Shown here one piece after another: positions 7,829-14,085 of a stretch of DNA of 64,000 bases. The stretch covers positions 2,108,001 through 2,172,000 of the forward strand of contig CP016836.1 in NCBI GenBank assembly GCA_002240395.1, in the 5' to 3' direction. The DNA comes from Xanthomonas citri pv. mangiferaeindicae (lineage in GTDB: Bacteria > Pseudomonadota > Gammaproteobacteria > Xanthomonadales > Xanthomonadaceae). Numbering within the stretch: the first letter of the stretch is position 1; each line of letters opens with the position of its first letter. The notes beneath the pieces are model-generated. The model was not told the DNA's origin and did not search any database. It saw only the letters and a list, made by a program, of their open reading frames with translations. The translations under genes were made by a program, and so were the position numbers.

Positions 7829-8305
7829 AATGTGGCGAGTAAACAGCTCACTTCAGTCCTCTTCGGCTGGGCAGCGGCCTGCTCGCGGGGAGCTACTCTC
7901 TCGGTGGTTAGACTGCTGCGAAGCTGTGCCGGCATTGCGGCCACCATCTATGGAGTCGAGCGCGCGCGTTTTGTCTTTGCACGCGATCTTTCGTCCACAC
8001 GAAGTCGGGTTGCAAACGCCTTTAGCAGCGGACTGGCGGCCGGTGGCCGCGTCGAGCGCGCCATGGATGGCGCGCGCCCGAGTCAAGGCAGGGTGAGCAT
8101 GGAGGGCCTGCGCGGCATGCCGCGCCTCCAGGCGAACGCCACGCGAGCTACGCGTGGCCGGACCGCGCAGCGGCCTTGCCGAGGGAAGAGCGGCTTCCGG
8201 CCGGCAGGCCGCTGCCCATCCGAAGTGGAACTCCTTCTCGCTGAGCAAGTCGATCCCTTGGCGATCTCCGCGACGAAGGACGGCAGCGGCCGGCATAATG
8301 CGTCG
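7829..8305. other. Gene-free stretch with a degenerate dispersed repeat
   Basis: About 475 bases hold no convincing gene; frames here are short and of skewed composition. The segment 7991-8066 is a diverged inverted copy of 61991-62060 (separate entry). Several short palindromes follow: CATGCCGCGC around 8117, CCACGCGAGCTACGCGTGG near 8140, and GGCCGGCAGGCC near 8200. It looks like decayed repeat material and not a promoter region alone. A CATAAT at 8294-8299 probably serves the next gene. Confidence 0.5.
7991..8066 (-). repeat. Diverged dispersed repeat, copy 1
   Basis: Read on the minus strand, this segment begins CGCGCTCGACGCGG, continues ACCGGCCG and CAGTCCGC, and reaches CCCGACTTCG. The same blocks in the same order and near-equal spacing occur at 61991-62060 on the plus strand, with several substitutions between them. 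It is not coding and not part of the GGGGTCAGAGT palindromes. Confidence 0.65.
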
Positions 8306-9037
8306 ATGACCCAAGGCATCCGACTGGTCGGCTTCGATGCCGACGACACGCTCTGGCGTAGCCAGGACTACTTCGACGAAGCGCAACTGGAGTTCGAGCG
8401 CATCGTCGGGCGCTATGTGGATCTGGCCGACGGTCGCGTCGCCGAAGCGCTGTACGCGGTCGAGACCGCCAACATCGCGGTCTTCGGCTACGGCGTAAAG
8501 GGCATGGCGCTGTCGATGATCGAATCGGCGACCCAGATCACCGGTGGGCGGATCGCCGCAGCCGATCTCCATCGCATCGTCGAGATGGCCAAGGCGATGT
8601 TGCGACACCCGGTCGAATTGCTGCCCGGCATCCGCGATGCGGTCGCGGCCGTCGCCGAGCGTTTCGATGTGGTGCTGATCACCAAGGGCGACCTGTTCCA
8701 CCAGGAGGCCAAGGTGCGCGACTCGGGGCTGTCGGACCTGTTCGGCCGCATCGAGATCGTCAGCGAGAAGGATGCGGCGACTTATGCGCGCGTACTGGGC
8801 GAGTTCGATGTCGACGCGCAGGCCTTCCTGATGGTGGGCAACTCGCTGCGCTCGGACATCGCGCCGGTTCTCGCACTCGGCGGCTGGGGCGTGTACATGC
8901 CCTACCGCACGACCTGGATGCACGAAACGCAGGCCGACATCGTCGAAGGCAGCGAGCGCATGCGCGAAGTCGCCACGCCGGACCGCCTGCCCGAAGCGGT
9001 GGTTGAACTGGCGGCGCAGGCAATCGCATCGCGTTGA
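8306..9037 (+). CDS. HAD-superfamily hydrolase
   Basis: The 243-residue protein carries the HAD nucleophile motif VGFDADDTLW (Asp11, Asp13), motif II VVLITKGD near 124, a conserved Lys in motif III (EIVSEKDA) and motif IV VGNSLRSDIAPVLALGGWG near 179. A helical C1-type cap lies between motifs I and II. The family hydrolyses phosphate esters; the substrate cannot be told. The ATG at 8306 lies only six bases after a CATAAT box and has no Shine-Dalgarno, so the mRNA may be leaderless. Upstream in-frame codons run through repeat-like non-coding DNA and are rejected. Confidence 0.88.
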   Translation: MTQGIRLVGFDADDTLWRSQDYFDEAQLEFERIVGRYVDLADGRVAEALYAVETANIAVFGYGVKGMALSMIESATQITGGRIAAADLHRIVEMAKAMLRHPVELLPGIRDAVAAVAERFDVVLITKGDLFHQEAKVRDSGLSDLFGRIEIVSEKDAATYARVLGEFDVDAQAFLMVGNSLRSDIAPVLALGGWGVYMPYRTTWMHETQADIVEGSERMREVATPDRLPEAVVELAAQAIASR

Positions 9038-9208
9038 GCGCCTGAAATCCGCGTTGAGCGCGCGTAACCGTTTCCAATTTGAATGCGCTGTTTACGCGGC
9101 GTGGCTGCATCGGTGCGACGCGGGAAATATTGCACGACGATTCATTTCGAGCACGGCATGTTGGGGGCACAGGCCGCCGCGGTGGTGGCCGCGTCGCAGG
9201 AGAGTCCG

Positions 9209-9619
9209 ATGACATCCAACACTCTGACCCGCTGGATGTGGCCGGCCGCGTTGGCTACCGGCCTGGCCACGACCTTCGCAGTGCCGACGCCGGCCCGCGC
9301 CAGCGACGACCTCGTGCAGGTGATCGTGGACATTGCCGACGTCGTGATGCGTGGCGACACCGCCTACGACCGGCGCGGCGGCTATGGCTACGATGATCGC
9401 CTGCGCGTGTCCTACGACCGCCACGGCCGGCCGGTGTACTACCGCACTGCGCCGCGCAGCCATGGCCGCCATCATCCTGGTCCGCCGCGCTATGCCGCCG
9501 AGCGCCATCGCCACCACGAGCGTGCGCGCGGCAGGACCGAATGCGACCGCCGCGGCCGCTGCACGACGTACTACTACGATCCGCGCGAGGACCGGGGACG
9601 TCGAGGCGGGTGGCGCTGA
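9209..9619 (+). CDS. Secreted Tyr/Arg/His-rich hypothetical protein
   Basis: The 136-residue product has a signal peptide of about 31 residues (hydrophobic core then TPARAS). A short helix follows (DLVQVIVDIADVVMRGD). The tail is low-complexity, dominated by Tyr, Arg, His, Gly and Asp (blocks such as YDRRGGYGYDD and RHHERARGR, then CTTYYYDPRED). Two Cys residues (ECDRRGRC) could form a disulfide. The family is not recognised; the composition suggests a periplasmic or surface, possibly metal- or polyanion-binding, protein. ATG 9209 follows AGGAGA at 9198-9203. A perfect hairpin lies 40 bases after the stop. Confidence 0.65.
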   Translation: MTSNTLTRWMWPAALATGLATTFAVPTPARASDDLVQVIVDIADVVMRGDTAYDRRGGYGYDDRLRVSYDRHGRPVYYRTAPRSHGRHHPGPPRYAAERHRHHERARGRTECDRRGRCTTYYYDPREDRGRRGGWR

Positions 9620-9658
9620 GGAGGCGATCGGGCGTCCATCCAGGCGAATGTCAATCCA

Positions 9659-9688
9659 GCGAATCGCCGCCTTCGGGCGGCGATTCGC
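9659..9688. terminator. Perfect 13-bp hairpin with TTCG loop
   Basis: GCGAATCGCCGCC and its exact complement flank a TTCG tetraloop, a very stable form. It lies between convergent genes (stop at 9619; next gene ends at 9747). Only a short T run (GTTTC) follows, so it may work in either direction or stabilise 3' ends. Confidence 0.65.
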
Positions 9689-9746
9689 GTTTCGGGATCG
9701 CGTCGGGGTGGTGCGCGACGAGGCGGTGGCGTTGCCGAGACTGCGC

Positions 9747-9938
9747 TCAGTCGGCGCGGTGCCGGGTGTCGTCGTTGCGCGGTACGTTGCGCAGGCTGTT
9801 CTCGGCGTCCTGGCCCACGCGCGTGGCCACATGGTCGAGCGCGATCCAGTAGGCCCCCAGACCCAATGCGATGACGCCGGCCGCGATGCCCCAGCGCAGC
9901 ATGCGCGGCGCGCGCGTGGTGGTTCGATGCGGCTCCAT
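9747..9938 (-). CDS. Small single-span membrane protein, hypothetical
   Basis: The 63-residue product has a basic N-terminus (HRTTTRAPRMLR), one membrane segment (WGIAAGVIALGLGAYWIAL, about residues 16-34) and a charged C-terminus (HVATRVGQDAENSLRNVP). By the positive-inside rule the C-terminal part should be periplasmic. The upstream AAG-type ribosome binding site is weak. Function is unknown. A plausible membrane segment at this size and the lack of a competing gene support it moderately. Confidence 0.5.
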   Translation of the reverse strand: MEPHRTTTRAPRMLRWGIAAGVIALGLGAYWIALDHVATRVGQDAENSLRNVPRNDDTRHRAD

Positions 9939-10048
9939 CTTGCAGGTGTCCTCGCTTGCGGTGTTGGGCTATCGTCGGCCTCTGTGCGTCGCGGCGGCGT
10001 CGAAGCCGCGATGTGATCCGACCAGGTTCTGCCCCGAGTAACTGCCCG

Positions 10049-10579
10049 ATGCGTCCGCTATCCGCTGCCGTATGCCTGTCGTGTCTGCTGCTGGCCGCCG
10101 TCGTGTCTTCGGCATCGGCCCAGGACGGCGCCCTGCCCACAAACGCTGCAGACGCCAGCGAAGACGCCGTGCCCGATCCCGGGACCGGCGATGCCTGGCT
10201 CGACACCTGGCTTGAGGATGTCGATCTGTATGCGGCGCGCTACCGGGACGCGTTCGTCGACGAGGTCGCGCGTTATCAGGTCGCACCGCGGGCGCTGGTC
10301 GAACAACTGCTCGACGAGGCGGGCATGCGCGCCGGCGATGTCTATTTCGCCTGTGCCGTGGGCCGGGCGTTGGGTCGGCCTTGCCGCGAGATCGCCGCAC
10401 ACTGGCGACGCGATCGCAGCGGCGGCTGGGTCGGCGTGCTCGAGCGCCTCGGCGCAGCGCAGGGCGGCGAGCCGGTGGTGCGGGTCAAGCGTGGCCTGGT
10501 GGCGAGCTATGACCGCTGGGCGCGGCCGATCCAGCTCGATGCGTCCCTGCGACGGGCGTTTCCCGACCGCGAGCCCTGA
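10049..10579 (+). CDS. Secreted hypothetical protein
   Basis: The 176-residue product starts with a clear signal peptide (PLSAAVCLSCLLLAAVVSSA, cleavage after ASA near residue 24) and a short acidic linker. A compact helical domain with DTWLEDVDLYAARYRDAFVDE, ALVEQLLDEAGMRAGDVYFAC and GRPCREIAAHWRRD follows. The two Cys residues could pair in the periplasm. The C-terminal GLVASYDRWARPIQLDA ends the domain. I do not recognise a named family; similar secreted proteins of unknown role occur in xanthomonads. It converges on accC across a GC-rich hairpin. Confidence 0.7.
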   Translation: MRPLSAAVCLSCLLLAAVVSSASAQDGALPTNAADASEDAVPDPGTGDAWLDTWLEDVDLYAARYRDAFVDEVARYQVAPRALVEQLLDEAGMRAGDVYFACAVGRALGRPCREIAAHWRRDRSGGWVGVLERLGAAQGGEPVVRVKRGLVASYDRWARPIQLDASLRRAFPDREP

Positions 10580-10585
10580 CGACCG

Positions 10586-10614
10586 CCGGCGCGCGATCTG
10601 CGCGCGCCGGCGTC
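10586..10614. terminator. GC-rich hairpin between convergent genes
   Basis: The stem CGCCGGCGCGC / GCGCGCCGGCG with a 7-base loop lies between the stop of the secreted hypothetical gene and the end of accC. No T tract is present on the plus strand. It probably marks 3' ends for both transcripts. Confidence 0.5.
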
Positions 10615-10618
10615 GACT

Positions 10619-11986
10619 TCAGCCGATGGCCAGCGTCTTGTTCTTGCGCTCGGCCAGGCGCTTTTCCAGGTAATGGATGTTCTGACCACCCGCGTGGAAG
10701 CCCTGGTCGCGCATGATCCGCTGCTGCAGCGGGATGTTGGTCTTGATGCCGTCGACCACCATCTCCGACAGCGCCACCCGCATCCGGCAGATCGCCTGCT
10801 CGCGGTCGGCGCCGTGCACGATCAGCTTGCCGATCATCGAGTCGTAGTTCGGCGGGACCGCATAGCCTTCGTAGACATGCGTATCGACCCGCACGCCCGG
10901 GCCGCCGGGCGCGTGGAAATGCAGAATCGTGCCGGGCGAGGGCAGGAAGCTCTCGGGGTCTTCGGCGTTGATGCGGCATTCGATCGCGTGGCCGGTCAGC
11001 ACCACGTCCTCCTGGCGGATCGACAGCTTGTGGCCCGAGGCAATCATCAGCTGCTCGCGCACCAGATCGATGCCGGTCACCATCTCGGTCACCGGATGCT
11101 CGACCTGGATGCGGGTGTTCATTTCGATGAAGTAGAAGCGGCCGTTCTCGTACAGGAACTCGAACGTGCCCGCGCCGCGATAGCCGATGCGGATGCAGGC
11201 GTCCACGCAGACCTTGCCGATCTGCGCGCGCGCCTCGGGCGTGATGCCCGGCGCCGGCGCTTCCTCGACGACTTTCTGGTGCCGGCGCTGCATCGAGCAA
11301 TCGCGCTCGCCCAGATGGATCGCGCCGCCCTGGCCGTCGGCCAGCACCTGGATCTCCACGTGGCGCGGGTTCTCCAGGAACTTCTCCATGTAGACCATGT
11401 CGTTGCCGAACGCGGCCTTGGCTTCCTGCTTGGTCGTGGCGATCGCGTTGACCAGCGCGGCCTCAGTGTGCACCACGCGCATGCCGCGCCCACCGCCGCC
11501 GCCGGCCGCCTTGACGATGACCGGATAGCCGATCTCGCGGGCGATCTTGACGTTGGTCGCCGGGTCGTCGCCGAGCGGGCCGCCGGAACCGGGCACGCAG
11601 GGCACACCGGCCTCCTTCATCGCGCGGATCGCCTCGACCTTGTCGCCCATCAGGCGGATGGTCTCGGCCTTCGGGCCGATGAACACGAAGCCCGATTGCT
11701 CGACGCGTTCGGCGAAGTCGGCGTTCTCACTGAGGAATCCGTAGCCGGGGTGGATCGCCTGGGCGTCGGTGACCTCGGCCGCGGCGATGATCGCTGGCAT
11801 GTCGAGATAGCTGCGGTTGGACGGCGGCGGGCCGATGCAGACCGACTCATCGGCCATGGCCACGTGCTTGAGGTTGCGGTCGACGGTGGAATGCACCGCG
11901 ACCGTGCGGATGCCGAGCGTATGGCACGCGCGCAGGATGCGCAGCGCGATCTCGCCCCGGTTAGCGATGACGACTTTTTCAAGCAT
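10619..11986 (-). CDS. accC: Acetyl-CoA carboxylase, biotin carboxylase subunit
   Basis: The 455-residue enzyme carboxylates the biotin of AccB with ATP and bicarbonate, the first half-reaction of malonyl-CoA synthesis. Signatures are VIANRGEIALRILRAC at the N-terminus, AIHPGYGFLSENADFA, the ATP-grasp loop AAGGGGGRGM near 163, EERDCSMQRRHQKV-like chemistry (GERDCSMQRRHQKVVEEAP), EMNTRIQVEHPVTEM and GHAIECRINAEDP. Length equals that of E. coli AccC. It follows accB by ten bases, a fixed operon pair. It is the last gene of the minus-strand block. Confidence 0.98.
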   Translation of the reverse strand: MLEKVVIANRGEIALRILRACHTLGIRTVAVHSTVDRNLKHVAMADESVCIGPPPSNRSYLDMPAIIAAAEVTDAQAIHPGYGFLSENADFAERVEQSGFVFIGPKAETIRLMGDKVEAIRAMKEAGVPCVPGSGGPLGDDPATNVKIAREIGYPVIVKAAGGGGGRGMRVVHTEAALVNAIATTKQEAKAAFGNDMVYMEKFLENPRHVEIQVLADGQGGAIHLGERDCSMQRRHQKVVEEAPAPGITPEARAQIGKVCVDACIRIGYRGAGTFEFLYENGRFYFIEMNTRIQVEHPVTEMVTGIDLVREQLMIASGHKLSIRQEDVVLTGHAIECRINAEDPESFLPSPGTILHFHAPGGPGVRVDTHVYEGYAVPPNYDSMIGKLIVHGADREQAICRMRVALSEMVVDGIKTNIPLQQRIMRDQGFHAGGQNIHYLEKRLAERKNKTLAIG

Positions 11987-11996
11987 CGGGGCGGCC

Positions 11997-12479
11997 TCAG
12001 CCGATCACGAACAACGGCTGATCGAACTCGACCGGCTGGCCGCTTTCGCACAGGATCGCGACGACCGTGCCCGAGGTCTCGGCCTCGATCGGGTTGAACA
12101 TCTTCATCGCCTCGATGATGCCCAGCGTGTCGCCGGCCTTGACCTGCTGGCCGACCGACACGAACGGCGGCTTGTCCGGTGCGGGCGAGGCGTAGAAGGT
12201 GCCGACCATCGGCGACTTGGTGACTTGGCCGGGCGGCAGGTCGTCGCCGGCCTTGGGCGTGCCGCCGGTGGCGGCCTCGACCGGGGAGCTCATCGGCATC
12301 ACCGGCTCGGGCGCGCGCGGGGCGGGGGCCGGGGCCGGGGCCGGGGCATAGGCCACCGGTGCGGCCGCGACCGAGGTGCGCGACAGGCGGACCGATTCCT
12401 CGCCTTCCTTGATCTCGATTTCGGTCAGGTTGGACTCCTCGAGCAGGTCGATGAGCTTCTTGATCTTTCTCAGGTCCAT
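11997..12479 (-). CDS. accB: Acetyl-CoA carboxylase, biotin carboxyl carrier protein
   Basis: The 160-residue carrier has the conserved N-terminal helix (DLRKIKKLIDLLEESNL), a flexible Ala/Pro linker (about residues 42-60) and the C-terminal biotinyl domain. The biotin attachment site is EAMKMFN with Lys126, 34 residues from the end as usual. It carries carboxybiotin between AccC and the transferase. It follows an LprI-like gene by 38 bases and precedes accC by ten. In related genomes aroQ commonly sits directly upstream. Confidence 0.97.
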   Translation of the reverse strand: MDLRKIKKLIDLLEESNLTEIEIKEGEESVRLSRTSVAAAPVAYAPAPAPAPAPRAPEPVMPMSSPVEAATGGTPKAGDDLPPGQVTKSPMVGTFYASPAPDKPPFVSVGQQVKAGDTLGIIEAMKMFNPIEAETSGTVVAILCESGQPVEFDQPLFVIG

Positions 12480-12517
12480 GGCGGGCCTCGTGGTTGTCGG
12501 CGGAATGGCGGACAGGC

Positions 12518-12934
12518 TTACAGCGCGCGAAGCTGCTGCAACTGTCCGATGCGAAGACGGGTGTGGTCGCTCAGGCACGTCAGGCGGGCGTCGTTGCGAC
12601 CGCTGCCGGCGATGGCGAGGGCGAAGATGGCGTCGCAATCCCGGGCGCGGAAGCGCTGCCAGGCATCGTGTGCGTCCGCGAGCGCGGCGGCCGCAGCGTC
12701 GCAGGCGCCGCCGCACCCGTCGGGATCGGCCATCGCTGCGATGGCGGCGTCCTGGGCCCGTTCGAGCTCGGCGTCCAGGCGCGTGTACTCGGCGGACATG
12801 CACAGCGCGGCGGTGTCGGTCGACAGCGGCGCGACGCAATCGGCCTCGGTCAACGGGTCGGCCGAGGCCGCCAGCGGCCAGGCTGCCGCGATGCCTGCCA
12901 GCAACCAGGCGGAGACGGGACCGCGGCGCGTCAT
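12518..12934 (-). CDS. Secreted LprI-type (DUF1311) protein
   Basis: The 138-residue product has a signal peptide (LLAGIAAAWPLAASA, about residues 1-25). An LprI/DUF1311-like domain with three Cys in the first half (DCVAPLSTDTAALCMSAEY) follows, then DAAAAALADAHDAWQRFRARDCD and a late CLSDHTRLR. LprI of Mycobacterium inhibits lysozyme; most members are uncharacterised. Its ATG overlaps the aroQ stop (ATGA, 12931-12934), which implies translational coupling. A secreted Cys-rich protein between aroQ and accB is an insertion into an otherwise metabolic operon. Confidence 0.75.
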   Translation of the reverse strand: MTRRGPVSAWLLAGIAAAWPLAASADPLTEADCVAPLSTDTAALCMSAEYTRLDAELERAQDAAIAAMADPDGCGGACDAAAAALADAHDAWQRFRARDCDAIFALAIAGSGRNDARLTCLSDHTRLRIGQLQQLRAL

Positions 12935-13377
12935 GCGACCGGCTCCAGCCTGCGCAGCGCAGCATCGAGCGCGTAGCGGTAGCTGTCGGCACCGAACCCG
13001 CAGACCACGCCGATCGCCAGGTCGCTGAAATAACTGGTGTGCCGGAACGGCTCGCGACGGTGAGGATTCGACAGGTGGATCTCGATGAACGGGATCGCGA
13101 CAGCCGCCAGGGCGTCGCGCAACGCGACCGAGGTGTGGGTGAATGCCGCGGGGTTGAGCAGGATCATCGCCGTGCCGTCGCCCCGGGCCGTCTGGACGCG
13201 GTCGACGAGCACATGCTCGGCATTGGACTGCAGGCTCTCGAGCGTGTGACCGGCCGCGGCTGCGCCCTCGCGCAGCATCGCGTCGATGTCGGCGAGCGTC
13301 GCATGGCCATAGACCTCCGGCTCGCGTGTGCCGAGCAGGTTGAGGTTGGGGCCATGCAGGACGAGGATCGACGCCAT
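12931..13377 (-). CDS. aroQ: 3-dehydroquinate dehydratase, type II
   Basis: The 148-residue enzyme removes water from 3-dehydroquinate in the shikimate pathway. Type II signatures are clear: ILVLHGPNLNLLGTREPEVYG (split between the phosphate-like loop and the active-site Tyr lid), the residues around INPAAFTHTSVALRDAL-like NPAAFTHTS, and EIHLSNPHRREPFRH with the catalytic His. Length is typical of the dodecameric family. It overlaps the downstream LprI-like gene by four bases and is separated from the TlpA-like gene by about 100 bases. Confidence 0.97.
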   Translation of the reverse strand: MASILVLHGPNLNLLGTREPEVYGHATLADIDAMLREGAAAAGHTLESLQSNAEHVLVDRVQTARGDGTAMILLNPAAFTHTSVALRDALAAVAIPFIEIHLSNPHRREPFRHTSYFSDLAIGVVCGFGADSYRYALDAALRRLEPVA

Positions 13378-13479
13378 CGGGCACCGGGTGCGGGAGGTGC
13401 GCGAAGTCTGCGGGATGTCTCCATAGCTGTCCAGTTCGCAGACGTTCGGCGATTTTAAACGGCCGTTTGATTTTTCCGC

Positions 13480-14085
13480 TCAGCGCGTCGCCCAGTCCTC
13501 GGTCTCTCCGTGCGCGAACGGGCCGATCCGCTGCTTGCGCACCCGGCCCTGCGCATCGATCAGCACGTTATAGGGCAGCACGCCGCGCGGGTTGCCCAGG
13601 CGCACACCGGCATCGGCCGGGCCAGGCGCGTCGATCGCAATCGGGTAGGCCACCGGGATGCGCGTCAGGAACGCTTGCACGGCGTCGGCATCGTCGAGCG
13701 CGATACCGAGCACTTGCACGCCATCTGCGCCCTGTTCGCGGGCGAAGCGGTCGAGTTCGGGCATTTCCTCGATACAGGGGCCGCACCAACTGGCCCAGAG
13801 GTTTACCAGCACCGGGCGCCCGGCATAGGCGTCGGGCAGTTGCAGGCGGCTGCCGTCGAGCAATGCGATCTCGAAGCCGGGGACCGGCTCGCCGCGCCGG
13901 GCCATGGTCACGCCGGCGGGCGGCGGCTTCGCGGCGGCGACCAGCGCATCGTTGTACAGACGCTGGCCGGCTTCGGTGCCGAGCAGCGGACCGGGGCCGG
14001 ACACGAACAGGCTGGCGAGCACGCCCAGTCCGCCGGCCACGATGGCGACCGCGACGATTGCCAGGGTGCCGCCACGCCGCTTCAC
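13480..14085 (-). CDS. TlpA/DsbE-like membrane-anchored thioredoxin
   Basis: The 201-residue protein has an N-terminal signal anchor (GTLAIVAVAIVAGGLGVLAS, about 5-25) and a periplasmic thioredoxin-like domain with WASWCGPCIEEMPEL (Cys101, Cys104) and a TlpA-type insertion. The C-terminal PYNVLIDAQGRVR carries the cis-Pro region. It likely receives electrons from DsbD, whose gene directly precedes it. The GTG start at 14085 overlaps the dsbD stop as GTGA, so the two are translationally coupled. It may reduce apocytochrome c or other periplasmic thiols. Confidence 0.88.
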   Translation of the reverse strand: MKRRGGTLAIVAVAIVAGGLGVLASLFVSGPGPLLGTEAGQRLYNDALVAAAKPPPAGVTMARRGEPVPGFEIALLDGSRLQLPDAYAGRPVLVNLWASWCGPCIEEMPELDRFAREQGADGVQVLGIALDDADAVQAFLTRIPVAYPIAIDAPGPADAGVRLGNPRGVLPYNVLIDAQGRVRKQRIGPFAHGETEDWATR

